Of a stretch of DNA of 64,000 nucleotides, positions 44,986 to 54,577 are shown in pieces. Numbering within the stretch: the first letter of the stretch is position 1; each line of letters starts with the position of its first letter. The stretch is taken from NCBI RefSeq assembly GCF_900291955.1, contig NZ_OLMR01000003.1, forward strand, positions 248,001-312,000, written 5' to 3'. The notes under the pieces were generated by a model that was given only the letters and a program-made list of their open reading frames with translations, did not search any database and was not told where the DNA came from. This stretch comes from Pseudoruminococcus massiliensis. Lineage in GTDB: Bacteria; Bacillota; Clostridia; Oscillospirales; Acutalibacteraceae. The position numbers and the translations under genes are program-made.

Positions 44986-46569
44986 TCATCTTCCGAACTC
45001 TGCAAGAATCAATTCCTTATTATGCTCAGTTGCCCAGCTTATGCTCCAATCACTTGTAAAGAGTAGAAGGTGATTGCCCTTTAAGTCCTCAATACGCTTT
45101 GTATCAGATGCAAGGTCGAGAGTTTTCGGGTCTAAGTCCTCATTTTCTATCCAACGAATACGGTCATATGGAAGTCCCTCCATAATAATATCAACGCCAT
45201 ATTCATTTTTAAGTCTATATTCAAGAACATCAAATTGAAGTACGCCGACAACTCCAACTATAACCTCTTCCATACCGCTGTCAAGTTCTCTGAAAATCTG
45301 AATAGCACCCTCTTGTGCAATCTGCGTAATACCCTTAACAAACTGTTTACGCTTCATAGTATCTTTCAGACGAACCTTGTTAAAATGCTCCGGTGCAAAG
45401 GTCGGTATACCCTCAAACTTAAATTTCGCATTCGGTGAACATACTGTATCACCTATCGAGAAAATGCCTGGGTCAAATACACCGATAATATCTCCTGCGT
45501 AAGCCTCATCAATAACCTCTCTGTCCTGAGCCATAAGCTGTTGAGGCTGTGAAAGACGCATTTTCTTGTTGCCTTGAACATGATAAACTTCCATGGCTTT
45601 CTCATATTTTCCTGAACAAATACGCATAAAGGCAATTCTGTCACGATGAGCCTTGTTCATATTTGCTTGAATCTTGAAAACAAAAGCGGAAAAACGGTCA
45701 TCAAATGGGTCAACCTCTCCGTCAACAGTTTTTCTTGGTAGCGGTGGAGTTGTCATATTGATAAACTCGTTAAGGAATGGCTCAACACCGAAATTCGTCA
45801 ACGCAGAACCAAAAAATACAGGTGTAAGTCTGCCGTGACGAACATCATCAAGATTAAGCTCATCGCCTGCTCCGTCAAGAAGCTCAATATCATCTCTGAG
45901 AGTGTGAGCGAGGTCATCACCAATCTTTTTATCCAAATCTGGGTCATCAATTTTAAGCTCGTCCGTATCTACTTCACGCTGACCGTTATTTGCGGTGAAA
46001 GCAAGGATTTCATTCTTTTTGCGGTCATAAACGCCCTTAAATTCCTTACCACAGCCGATAGGCCAGTTAATCGGACAAGTTTTAATGCAAAGAACATCTT
46101 CAATATCCTCAAGCAAATCATAGGGACTTTTTGCTTCTCTATCCATTTTATTTATGAATGTAAAAATCGGAATATCACGAAGCAAACAAACCTTAAAGAG
46201 CTTTTTAGTTTGATTTTCAACACCCTTTGAAGCGTCAATAACCATAACTGCTGAGTCCGCAGCCATAAGTGTTCTATAAGTATCCTCCGAGAAGTCCTGG
46301 TGTCCCGGAGTATCTATAATATTGATACAACAGCCATTATATTCAAACTGCATAACAGAGGAGGTAACAGAAATACCTCTCTGCTTTTCAATTTCCATCC
46401 AGTCAGAAACAGCGTGTTTATCGGTTTTCTTTCCTTTAACCGAGCCAGCAAGCTGTATAGCTCCACTATAAAGCAAAAGTTTTTCGGTAAGTGTTGTTTT
46501 ACCTGCGTCAGGGTGCGAGATTATCGCAAATGTTCTTCTCTTTTCAATCATTTCTCTATTACTTGGCAA
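44986..46569 (-). CDS. prfC: Peptide chain release factor 3
   Basis: 527 aa translational GTPase that releases RF1/RF2 from terminated ribosomes. G1 motif SHPDAGKTTLTEK (18-30), G2/G3 KQRGISVTSSVMQF and DTPGHQDFSEDTYR, G4 NKMDREAKSP. Length normal. The start is TTG at 46569, with GGAGGAATCAG just upstream. Confidence 0.95.
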   Translation of the reverse strand: MPSNREMIEKRRTFAIISHPDAGKTTLTEKLLLYSGAIQLAGSVKGKKTDKHAVSDWMEIEKQRGISVTSSVMQFEYNGCCINIIDTPGHQDFSEDTYRTLMAADSAVMVIDASKGVENQTKKLFKVCLLRDIPIFTFINKMDREAKSPYDLLEDIEDVLCIKTCPINWPIGCGKEFKGVYDRKKNEILAFTANNGQREVDTDELKIDDPDLDKKIGDDLAHTLRDDIELLDGAGDELNLDDVRHGRLTPVFFGSALTNFGVEPFLNEFINMTTPPLPRKTVDGEVDPFDDRFSAFVFKIQANMNKAHRDRIAFMRICSGKYEKAMEVYHVQGNKKMRLSQPQQLMAQDREVIDEAYAGDIIGVFDPGIFSIGDTVCSPNAKFKFEGIPTFAPEHFNKVRLKDTMKRKQFVKGITQIAQEGAIQIFRELDSGMEEVIVGVVGVLQFDVLEYRLKNEYGVDIIMEGLPYDRIRWIENEDLDPKTLDLASDTKRIEDLKGNHLLLFTSDWSISWATEHNKELILAEFGR

Positions 46570-46596
46570 ACTGATTCCTCCATAGGATAAATTTTA

Positions 46597-47793
46597 TTAA
46601 GCCTTAATGCACTCACTTAGTGCTGAAATTACATATTCCATCTGTTCATTTGTCAAGGTGGAATATAGCGGTAAGGTTACTTCATTCTGATATAGCTCAA
46701 ATGCATTCGGATAGTCTTTTATATCAAAACCAAGATTTTTATAAGCTGTCAGCAGAGGCAATGGCTTATAATGAACATTAGTAGCCACTCCCATTTCTGC
46801 CATCTTTGAAATAACATTATTTCTGAATTCTGAGTCGTGTCCTGTAAGCCACGAAATATAAAGATGTCCGCTTGAAGTACCATTTTTAGTATAGTGTTTT
46901 AGATAATCTATACCAAGCTTATCAAGCTGTGAATTGTAATATTCGATTATCTCCTTGCGTCTTTTCAGCATTGAGGGATAGCGTTTAAGCTGTACAAGTC
47001 CGATTGATGCCATAATATCCGTCATATTGCACTTGAAGTATGGCGCTACTATGTCATATTCCCAAGCGCCGGCTCTTGTTTTTGCGAGAGCATCTTTATT
47101 CTGACCATGCAAGGATAGGAGCATATATTGCTTATAAAGCTCATCATTATCAATAAAATCTCTGTCACACCATGTAACAGCACCGCCCTCTGCAGTAGTG
47201 AGATTTTTTACAGCGTGAAAAGAAAAAGCGGTAAAATCTGCTACACCTCCGCTTTTTTGAGTTTTATATTCCGCCCCAAAGGAATGAGCACCATCTGCAA
47301 GAACTATAATTCTTCCAAAGCCCTCTTGGATTTTATTTTTAGGCTTAAACAACGATTTCTTAGTTTCAAGCACCTTAAAAATGCTGTCATAATCGCACAT
47401 AGCTCCACCGACATCAACAGGTATAACCACCTTTGTTTTATCGGTAATAGCCTTTGCCAAAGCTTCAGCATCAAGGTGTAGCTTTCCTTTTGCACAATCA
47501 ACTATAACAGGCTTTGCACCCACATGGCATATAACGCTTGCAGACGCTGTATAAGTATATGCAGGAACGATAACCTCATCGCCCTCACCTATTCCAAGAA
47601 TACGGAGAGTCATTTCAAGAGAGGCTGTCGCAGAATTAAGACAAACAGCCTTTGTTGTACCACAAAATTCAGCTATTTCCTTTTCAAATTTTTTGGTTTT
47701 AGGACCTGTTGTTATCCAACCACTGCGAAGTGTGTCTGCCACTTCGCTTATTTCCTCCTCGCCAATATCAGGAGGTGAAAATGGTATTTTCAT
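46597..47793 (-). CDS. DegT/DnrJ/EryC1-family sugar aminotransferase
   Basis: 398 aa PLP enzyme that transfers an amino group to a keto sugar nucleotide. IPFSPPDIGEEEISEVADTLRSGWITTGPKTKKFE at the N-terminus, LNSATASLEMTL, VIPVDVGGAMCDYD, DGAHSFGAEY and the PLP lysine in FSFHAVKNLTTAEGGAV. Typically acts on UDP-4-keto-6-deoxy sugars or similar. First of three tight glycan genes (gap 13, then 11 bases) with a TarI-like cytidylyltransferase and a LicD-family protein. Confidence 0.9.
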   Translation of the reverse strand: MKIPFSPPDIGEEEISEVADTLRSGWITTGPKTKKFEKEIAEFCGTTKAVCLNSATASLEMTLRILGIGEGDEVIVPAYTYTASASVICHVGAKPVIVDCAKGKLHLDAEALAKAITDKTKVVIPVDVGGAMCDYDSIFKVLETKKSLFKPKNKIQEGFGRIIVLADGAHSFGAEYKTQKSGGVADFTAFSFHAVKNLTTAEGGAVTWCDRDFIDNDELYKQYMLLSLHGQNKDALAKTRAGAWEYDIVAPYFKCNMTDIMASIGLVQLKRYPSMLKRRKEIIEYYNSQLDKLGIDYLKHYTKNGTSSGHLYISWLTGHDSEFRNNVISKMAEMGVATNVHYKPLPLLTAYKNLGFDIKDYPNAFELYQNEVTLPLYSTLTNEQMEYVISALSECIKA

Positions 47794-47806
47794 TGCTGTC
47801 CCCCAT

Positions 47807-48517
47807 TTAATTATATATATTTTCTGCTATTGCCTTGGCTATATTATAGTCACCGACAGTCGTTATCTTCATATTTGAAGCGTCACCCTTTAGCAGCTTT
47901 ACTTCTACTCCACCTATAAAGCATATTTTACAAGAATCTGTAAGAGTAAGCTTTTCCTCGTCAGAAAGAGCATTATAAAGCCTTTTCAATAAGTTTATGT
48001 TAAAGCTTTGCGGTGTTTGGCTATGATAAATTTTACTTCTATCAGGCATATCTGAAATAGTATTGCTGTCCTCAGATACAATTATAGTATCTACCTCAGG
48101 AATAACAGTATTACAAGCACCATATTTAAGAGCCGCATCAATATTTTCATCAATCATTCTTAGTGTAACAAACGGACGAACTGAATCGTGTGTTACGATT
48201 ATATGTTCATCACTTTCGCCGAACTCTTTTTCTATATCGGCAATAATATTGAAAATTGTAGAATTTCTATCCGCACCGCCTTGAGAAATTCTTATCCTTG
48301 ATTTATCTATATTAAATTCATCTAAAAGCTCTTTCATATGAGAAATCCAGCTTGAATGTACACCAATATAGATATAATCGAGCTTTTCAGAAAGCAAGAA
48401 TTTTTCAAGTGTATAAATTATAATTGGCTTATTGCCAAGTGGCAGAAATTGCTTAGGCATAGTCGAGATATTCATTCTTGAACCGACACCACCTGCAACT
48501 ATTGCGGCAAAAATCAT
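47807..48517 (-). CDS. TarI-like alditol-phosphate cytidylyltransferase
   Basis: 236 aa IspD superfamily nucleotidyltransferase. N-terminus AAIVAGGVGSRMNISTMPKQFLPLGNKP, then VTHDSVRPFVTLRMIDENIDAALKYGACNTVIPEVDTII, YHSQTPQSFNINLL and LTDSCKICFIGGVEVKLLKGDASNMKITT. These stretches look closer to TarI (CTP: ribitol-5-phosphate) than to IspD of isoprenoid synthesis. Without a TarJ dehydrogenase nearby, the activated alditol remains open; glycerol- or ribitol-type CDP donors are likely. Neighbour of a LicD family transferase. Confidence 0.8.
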   Translation of the reverse strand: MIFAAIVAGGVGSRMNISTMPKQFLPLGNKPIIIYTLEKFLLSEKLDYIYIGVHSSWISHMKELLDEFNIDKSRIRISQGGADRNSTIFNIIADIEKEFGESDEHIIVTHDSVRPFVTLRMIDENIDAALKYGACNTVIPEVDTIIVSEDSNTISDMPDRSKIYHSQTPQSFNINLLKRLYNALSDEEKLTLTDSCKICFIGGVEVKLLKGDASNMKITTVGDYNIAKAIAENIYN

Positions 48518-48528
48518 TCTATCAACTC

Positions 48529-49410
48529 CTATAAAAGTTCTGAGGGTTTCTTTCCCTTCAAAACCTCTTTATAGCTTCTCTCTGTATCAACTAAAATCAT
48601 ATCGTGATGAGGTTTTTGTTTATCTTCGGGTGGGGGCGTCATATAGTCCCCAAAAGCTTTTTTAAGATATGGATCATAACCGACAGGAATAGGCATCTGC
48701 AAGCCCTCAAATTCACGATAAACCGCACTTGCAAACCATTCCTTAGGGTATTCAGGCTGCATAGAATGTACACCCTCGCAAAGCTCTGTGATATATTCGC
48801 AATCGGAAATTTTATATTTGCTCATACGCCTTTCAGCATTACGCCATTTTTTCTCACGAGCCTTTGGTGACTTGACTATCGAAAGCAAAAATTTACTTCC
48901 AAGAGCCATAATTCCGCCGTGATTTTCTGGAACGATTTGTGCAAGAAACAGCGAATAAATCATAGCATTGAGCTTTTGCATTGTGCGTTTAAATTTTCCT
49001 TTTGGACAGCCATCTATCGGAAAAATATCCATCATTATTCCAAAAGGTATATCAAGATGAGCCTGATTTGCCTTAACACAAGTAGTTTCAGTATCAACTA
49101 TTGTTGTAAAAATATTTCCTGTAAAGATTTTCTCATCTGTCCGCAATAGCTTAAAGCGTTCATGCTTATCGTTATCCCAAAGTTTATATAACTTTTCATA
49201 GTCATCTCTCGGCATAAGTATGTCTATATCGTCGTCCCAAGGGATAAAGCCACCAGTTCTGAGCGAACCTATACAGCAACCTCCGCAGAGATAGAAAAGC
49301 AGATTATTTTTATCGCAAAATTCCTTGAAATACACAAGCGTATCAAGTTCTTTAAGCTGTAGCTTACGCAATGTTTCGGGAGTAAATTCATATAACTTTT
49401 GGTTTTCCAT
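48529..49410 (-). CDS. LicD-family phosphotransferase
   Basis: 293 aa. LicD core LCGGCCIGSLRTGGFIPWDDDIDILMPRDDYEKL with WDDDID at residues 58-63, the metal-binding acidic cluster, and DIFPIDGCP downstream. The family (LicD, fukutin/FKRP) transfers phosphocholine or alditol phosphate from a CDP donor onto glycans. With the TarI-like gene 11 bases away, an alditol-phosphate donor is the best guess. Start ATG 49410 has GAGG 8 bases upstream; an ATG at 49422 is less good. Confidence 0.85.
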   Translation of the reverse strand: MENQKLYEFTPETLRKLQLKELDTLVYFKEFCDKNNLLFYLCGGCCIGSLRTGGFIPWDDDIDILMPRDDYEKLYKLWDNDKHERFKLLRTDEKIFTGNIFTTIVDTETTCVKANQAHLDIPFGIMMDIFPIDGCPKGKFKRTMQKLNAMIYSLFLAQIVPENHGGIMALGSKFLLSIVKSPKAREKKWRNAERRMSKYKISDCEYITELCEGVHSMQPEYPKEWFASAVYREFEGLQMPIPVGYDPYLKKAFGDYMTPPPEDKQKPHHDMILVDTERSYKEVLKGKKPSELL

Positions 49411-49473
49411 ATAAAACCTCATTTAATATGTAAATATAATAGCTAATAAACAATCGGAGATAATCCGCCTTTA

Positions 49474-50328
49474 TTATTCAATACCTGCATGAATTTTTGC
49501 AGCCATAAGAGTATTTTTCATAAGCATAGCAATAGTCATAGGACCTACGCCACCAGGAACAGGTGTTATATAAGAAGCCTTTGGCTCTACGCTATCGAAA
49601 TCTACATCTCCGCAAAGTTTGCCATTTTCATCTCTGTCCATACCAACATCAATGACAACAGCACCCTCTTTGACCATATCGCCTGTAACAAACTTAGGCT
49701 TACCGACAGCCGCAACAAGAATATCAGCATCTCTTGTAATTTCAGCAAGATTCTTTGTACGGCTGTGTGTAATTGTTACAGTGCCGTTTTCATGGAGCAA
49801 AAGCATAGCCATAGGCTTACCAACAATATTACTTCTGCCGATTACAACACAATTCTTGCCGGAAATTTCTATATTTTCAGAATGAATAAGCTCCATAACG
49901 CCAGCAGGTGTGCAAGGCAAGAACTTATAATCGCCTATCATAATCTTACCAACATTAGATGCGTGGAAAGCGTCAACATCTTTTTCAGGGCTGATTGCCT
50001 CAATAACAGCCTTTTCATCAAGGTGCTTAGGTAATGGAAGCTGAACAAGAATACCATTAATTTCAGGCTTTTTATTAAGCTTATCAACAAGGGCAAGGAG
50101 CTCTTCCTGAGTTGTTTCAGCTGGAAGTGCATATTCTTCAGACATAAAACCAACTTCTGCACAAGCCTTTTTCTTATTATTGACATAAACTCTTGATGCG
50201 GGGTCATCACCAACAATAACAACTGCAAGTCCTGGAACTATGCCCTGTGCCTTTAGTTTTTCTGTTTCTGCCTTAACGCTCTCACGAACCTTTTTAGAAA
50301 CCTCTTTACCGTTAATTATCTTAGCCAT
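49474..50328 (-). CDS. folD: Methylenetetrahydrofolate dehydrogenase/cyclohydrolase
   Basis: 284 aa bifunctional enzyme interconverting 5,10-methylene- and 10-formyl-tetrahydrofolate with NADP. Family segments: [20 protein letters not shown] (catalytic Lys in YVxxKxK), [55 protein letters not shown]. Standard length. Follows lgt by 24 bases on the minus strand. Confidence 0.97.
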   Translation of the reverse strand: MAKIINGKEVSKKVRESVKAETEKLKAQGIVPGLAVVIVGDDPASRVYVNNKKKACAEVGFMSEEYALPAETTQEELLALVDKLNKKPEINGILVQLPLPKHLDEKAVIEAISPEKDVDAFHASNVGKIMIGDYKFLPCTPAGVMELIHSENIEISGKNCVVIGRSNIVGKPMAMLLLHENGTVTITHSRTKNLAEITRDADILVAAVGKPKFVTGDMVKEGAVVIDVGMDRDENGKLCGDVDFDSVEPKASYITPVPGGVGPMTIAMLMKNTLMAAKIHAGIE

Positions 50329-50352
50329 AAAATTTCCACCTTTTATATTAAA

Positions 50353-51189
50353 TTATTCTTTAACTTTATCCTTTAATGCTTTTGTTGTATGAACGAAATT
50401 ATTTTTCTTGCGGAATACGATAAGCATCACAATTCCTGCTATCATAACCACCGCTGAAAGAATCTGCGATACACGAAGATTTAAGAATGGTGTATAAAGA
50501 CTATCTGTTCTCAAGCCTTCAACTATCATTCGCTCAAAGCCATACCATACAAGGTAAAGCAAGAAAATCTGTCCGTAATACTTCTGAAATTTCTTACTAA
50601 AGAAGTGCAAAAGCACAAAACCAAGCAAGCACCACAATGATTCATACAAGAAACAAGGGTGAACCGTTACTCCGCCGGTATTTTCACTCATCATTCCCCA
50701 AGGAAGATTAGTTTCTGTACCGAAAGCCTCTTGATTTATGAAATTGCCCCATCTGCCTATACCTTGTCCAATCAGAAAACCAAGTGAGGCAACATCAAGT
50801 ATCGCAGGAATATTAAGCTTGAGAATTTTCGCAACGATACAGCCACCAAGCAATGCTCCGATAAGACCGCCATAAATCGCAAGTCCGCCATCGTGTATCG
50901 CAAAGATTTTATCGGGGTGACTACTGTAAAAATCCCACGAGAAAAATACATAGTAAAGTCTTGCACAAATTATTGCGGTTATAAGGCCGACAATAACACA
51001 ATCAAGAAATTTCTCACTCGGAATTTTAAAACGCTTCAAACTCATCATCGCATAAATAAATGCAAGAATAAAGCCAATTCCGATTATAATTCCATACCAA
51101 TAGATATGATAATCGCCTATTGAAAAGGCGACATTATTTATATTCAGACTTATGCCCAGATGTGGAAAAGATACATTCATATCTGACAT
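50353..51189 (-). CDS. lgt: Prolipoprotein diacylglyceryl transferase
   Basis: 278 aa inner-membrane enzyme that attaches diacylglycerol to the lipobox cysteine of prolipoproteins. About seven hydrophobic segments, the IHDGGLAIYGGLIGALLGG segment and the Lgt signature GQGIGRWGNFINQEAFG. Start ATG 51189 follows AAAGGATAATTAAA. Its product is needed to mature the lipoprotein at 58006. A repeat element lies directly upstream. Confidence 0.95.
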   Translation of the reverse strand: MSDMNVSFPHLGISLNINNVAFSIGDYHIYWYGIIIGIGFILAFIYAMMSLKRFKIPSEKFLDCVIVGLITAIICARLYYVFFSWDFYSSHPDKIFAIHDGGLAIYGGLIGALLGGCIVAKILKLNIPAILDVASLGFLIGQGIGRWGNFINQEAFGTETNLPWGMMSENTGGVTVHPCFLYESLWCLLGFVLLHFFSKKFQKYYGQIFLLYLVWYGFERMIVEGLRTDSLYTPFLNLRVSQILSAVVMIAGIVMLIVFRKKNNFVHTTKALKDKVKE

Positions 51190-51271
51190 TTTAATTATCC
51201 TTTCATCGTTAGATGTAGGGGGTGAACTGCGTTCATTGGTAATTACTTCAACCGCTTAGCATATACACTTA

Positions 51272-51597
51272 CCCAAGACACTCAAAGTTTAGGTCAAGCC
51301 TTTTTAAAGGCTTGCGGATTCCAAAGGTAGTCACCTACGGCAGAGCCTTTGGTGGGTTTTAAGGGCAAAGCCCTTAACATATATTTCTTTTCAAGAGGTG
51401 GACTTCGTCCACATCTTAATTTTCTCTGTTGATAACATTAGTCAATAAAGGCGAACTGCGTTCGCCTAAGGAAAAAACAAATGTTGGGCTTCGCCCAAAA
51501 GTGTTTCTCCGTCTGCGGACGGCGACCAAAGGCTCTGCCTTTGGAAACTGTGAGCCTTTAAAAAGGCTCAAGCGAAACTTTGAATTGTCTTAAATGT
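51272..51597. repeat. Hairpin-array repeat element, copy C (inverted orientation)
   Basis: About 325 bp, reverse complement of the A/B orientation; left end CCCAAGACACTCAAAGTTT and right end AACTTTGAATTGTCTTAA, which touches the stop codon of the following M16 gene at 51599. Stem changes are paired again: AGGCGAAC-TGC-GTTCGCCT in place of AAGGCGGAC-TTT-GTCCGCCTT, and CCGTC-CGCA-GACGG with the CGCA loop kept. An extra TAGTCACCTACGG sits in one stem. Confidence 0.8.
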
Positions 51598-51598
51598 C

Positions 51599-52873
51599 TT
51601 ATTTAACTACAGAGAGTGTTGTGTTATTTGGGTCAAGCTGTGATTTAAGTCTTTCGTTAATATCATCAAGACTTGCATTTGCGATGGCATCCATATATTC
51701 ATAAAGTTCTCTGCCCGCAAAATCAAATGATGCCATAATAGTTGCAGTATTCTCAGGACTATTAAGAGCAGCAATATTTTTACCATAAATAGCTCTTTTA
51801 GCTCTCTCAAATTCCTCTTTCGGGACACCACTTTTATGAAGCTCCTCGGCAGCTTGCTTGATAATCTCAGCAACTCTCTCAGGAAAACGAGTTTCTGCTG
51901 CAAAAATTACTGCACGATAACCCATTTCCTCGAAATACTCATATCCAAAACTTTGATTGATAAGCTCATCATCAAGAAGTCGCTTATAAAGTGGTGAAGC
52001 CTCTCCTGCAAAAGCAGACAAAAGAATATCTGTTTCGGCAATTTCCTTAGAAGTTAAGCGTTTATCGCCTGCATCTTCTTTAAAACCAAGTTGAAAAAGT
52101 GGTACAGCAACAGATAATTTCTGTTCAACATAATCCTGACCAACTTCATAAGGTTCATCAGGGAAAATTGACTGTGTATCCAAAGGCTCATCTTGCTTTG
52201 TAAGAATTTCATCTACAATAGAAATAACCTGTTCAGGTGTAACATTACCCGCAACAGAAAGAACCATATTATTAAGATTATAGTAGCTGTTGTAACAAGT
52301 ATAGAGCAATTCAGGAGTAATCTCAGCAATAGTTTCGACTGTTCCTGCAATATCCTTTCTGACAGGGTGATTTTGGAACATTGAAGATATAAGATTCATC
52401 ATAACTCTCCAGTCCGGACTATCGTCATACATCTTAATTTCCTGACCAATAATGCCTTGTTCCTTAGCAACAGTTTCCTTAGTGAAATAAGGGTCACGAA
52501 CGAAATCAAGCAAAATTCTAAGGCTTTCATCAAACTTATCTGTACAAGAGAACAGATAGCAAGTTGTATTAAATGAGGTATAAGCGTTAGCGTTAGCACC
52601 TGTCTTTGCATACTTTGTGAAGGCATCGCCGTCCTCGCTCTCAAAAAGCTTATGCTCAAGATAGTGCGCAATTCCGTCAGGTACAATAACTTCTTCACCA
52701 TTTGTGATAAAATGAGAATTTACTGAACCAAAGTGTGTTCCGAATATCGCATACGCGGACTTATAGCCCTCCTTTGGGCTGACATATATAGTAAGTCCTG
52801 ATGTATGCTTTATTTTATAATATTTATCATTAAGCTTTTCGCTTTTTATTTCTACAATTTCCATTTTATTCAA
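51599..52873 (-). CDS. M16-family zinc peptidase, YmfH-like
   Basis: 424 aa. Active HXXEH zinc motif as HYLEH (His70, Glu73, His74), then a C-terminal M16 half with ALNSPENTATIMASFDFAGRELY. The pair of one active and one inactive M16 homologue matches B. subtilis YmfH/YmfF, sometimes named EF-P 5-aminopentanol modification-associated proteins. Peptide substrate is not known. Start at 52873 with GGGGAG upstream; 17 bases separate it from its partner. Confidence 0.88.
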   Translation of the reverse strand: MNKMEIVEIKSEKLNDKYYKIKHTSGLTIYVSPKEGYKSAYAIFGTHFGSVNSHFITNGEEVIVPDGIAHYLEHKLFESEDGDAFTKYAKTGANANAYTSFNTTCYLFSCTDKFDESLRILLDFVRDPYFTKETVAKEQGIIGQEIKMYDDSPDWRVMMNLISSMFQNHPVRKDIAGTVETIAEITPELLYTCYNSYYNLNNMVLSVAGNVTPEQVISIVDEILTKQDEPLDTQSIFPDEPYEVGQDYVEQKLSVAVPLFQLGFKEDAGDKRLTSKEIAETDILLSAFAGEASPLYKRLLDDELINQSFGYEYFEEMGYRAVIFAAETRFPERVAEIIKQAAEELHKSGVPKEEFERAKRAIYGKNIAALNSPENTATIMASFDFAGRELYEYMDAIANASLDDINERLKSQLDPNNTTLSVVK

Positions 52874-52890
52874 ACTCTTTCTCCCCTTTA

Positions 52891-54168
52891 TTATTGTTCG
52901 TTGCTTGTAAGAACATAAATTGTATCAAGTGAAACAGCCTTTGCTGCCTCTATAATCTGTTCCTTGGTTACTGCCATAATCTTCTCGGCAGATTCTTCAG
53001 GTGTAAGTGTTTCACGATTGAAGGTCTGTGAAAGATAGAAATTTTCAATTGATGCAAGGCTATCAAGAGATGTTATATAGGCATTTTTGAGTGCAAGCTT
53101 TGCTGCATCAATTTCTTCATCTGTAATATCTCCTGCCTGCATAGATTTAAGCTGTTCGAGAATAGCTGTTTCAGTCTTTTCTATATTAGCATTTTCAACG
53201 CCACTATCTATGATAATAATTCCCTTATTAGGATTATATCTTGCGGCACAATAATAGCAAAGGCTCATCTTCTCACGAACATTCATAAAGAGCTTTGAGC
53301 TTGGTGTTCCGCCGAGTACAGCACACATAAGCTTTACTACTGCAACATCTGTATAAGGTTCTGCATATGGAGTTCTAAAACCCATTACGAGCTTAGATTG
53401 TGTAACCTCCTGACGCTCTGTAACTCTCTTAACCTCATCAGCTTTTGTAACAAGAGTTGTTGAAAGACCGATTGAACGATTCTTTCCATCAAATACCTGT
53501 TTAAAGGCATTTAGTGCATTCTGAGGTTCTGTATTACCAAGCATATAAAGCTCAATCTTAGCGGATTCTATCGCATTAGTCCAAGCCTTATAAGCCTGTT
53601 CGCTTGTAGTATCCATAAGACTTTCTTTTGTTCCAGTTCTGTTTACAGAGAATGGCTCATTTTCGCACATAATCTCTGTGCAGCGTTTTACTGCATAAAG
53701 ACGCTTCTCATTAAATTCAGAATCAAGCTCCTCTATAAGCTGACGGCGTTCACCAGCAAATTCGCTACCAAGGAAAGCATTTTCTTGAATATTTGGCTCA
53801 AACAATGCAGAACAAAGGAGTTCTGTAAGTTCCTTAGAAATTTTAACGCTATCAAGAGCATATTTATCGTCAATACCTGAAACAGTAAATCGAAGCTCTT
53901 GAATTTCACCAAGCTTTCTTACTGTTGAATATAGTGCTGCACCGTAAAGTTCATCAAGCTTTTTAGCAAGTGATGTAAAATCAGGATAAGCCTTGCAAGA
54001 GCGTGTTATAAGGCTTGCCGCAAGAGCATTTGCGGAAGCTGTTTCTTTTGTTATTGGCAGAAACAATGATGCAGTTATACGGATTGTTTTGAAACGGTTA
54101 TCGGGAATGAAATTAAAATATACACCATCAGCGATTTTCTCTCTAATTATTTCAGACATTATTTTCAT
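52891..54168 (-). CDS. M16-family peptidase homologue lacking the zinc motif, YmfF-like
   Basis: 425 aa. Aligns with M16 peptidases along its length (KTIRITASLFLPIT...SLAKKLDELYGAAL; TQSKLVMGFRTPYAEPYTDVAVVKLMCAVLGG) but has no HXXEH, so it is expected to be catalytically inert and to pair with the active subunit encoded next to it. ATG at 54168 lies close to AAAGGG; a second ATG at 54159 is equally possible. Confidence 0.85.
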   Translation of the reverse strand: MKIMSEIIREKIADGVYFNFIPDNRFKTIRITASLFLPITKETASANALAASLITRSCKAYPDFTSLAKKLDELYGAALYSTVRKLGEIQELRFTVSGIDDKYALDSVKISKELTELLCSALFEPNIQENAFLGSEFAGERRQLIEELDSEFNEKRLYAVKRCTEIMCENEPFSVNRTGTKESLMDTTSEQAYKAWTNAIESAKIELYMLGNTEPQNALNAFKQVFDGKNRSIGLSTTLVTKADEVKRVTERQEVTQSKLVMGFRTPYAEPYTDVAVVKLMCAVLGGTPSSKLFMNVREKMSLCYYCAARYNPNKGIIIIDSGVENANIEKTETAILEQLKSMQAGDITDEEIDAAKLALKNAYITSLDSLASIENFYLSQTFNRETLTPEESAEKIMAVTKEQIIEAAKAVSLDTIYVLTSNEQ

Positions 54169-54381
54169 TACGCCCTTTCTTTTTTATATTTATATGAATT
54201 AAAATAATCAACAAAGTAAACTTTTCATAAGCATAGATAAAACGCTTTAACCTGCGATATATCTTAATTATTATACCACATTTTTCATTACTTTCCAATA
54301 GCTATATAAAATTATTTAATCAACTCTAAATTTTTCACTCTCTATGAAAATTGACAAAAGCATTACCCTTGAATTACGAAA

Positions 54382-54560
54382 TGTAGGGGCGAACTGTGTT
54401 CGCCCGTTCAGTAGTTCTTTGGAAATTACTTCCACCACATCATTCCCCTGCCCACACCGAACGAGACTTGTCGCAGGTAGTCACCTAATGCGATTTTGTG
54501 TCTTGACTGCGGCGGCACGCCGCCTCGAGCGAAACTTTTAATTGTCTTAGAGAAGGTTAT
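54382..54560. repeat. Degenerate hairpin-array repeat, copy D
   Basis: Opens with a GGGGCGAACTGTGTTCGCCC palindrome, then shares ACGAGACTTGTCG...GCGATTTTGTGTCTTG...GGCGGC with copy B' and ends in CTCGAGCGAAACTTTTAATTGTCTTAGAG, the common right terminus. A GCGGCGGCACGCCGCC stem stands in the middle. The central hairpins of A-C are missing. It fills the 430-bp gap between glnB and the M16 pair with a terminator and nothing else seen. Confidence 0.65.
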
Positions 54561-54577
54561 TAGCTAAATAAAAACAA

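Noticed and set aside
47807-48517. IspD of the MEP isoprenoid pathway
   Set aside because: Motifs look closer to TarI and the neighbours are glycan genes (LicD, DegT). Kept as an alternative, to be settled by a search for another ispD.
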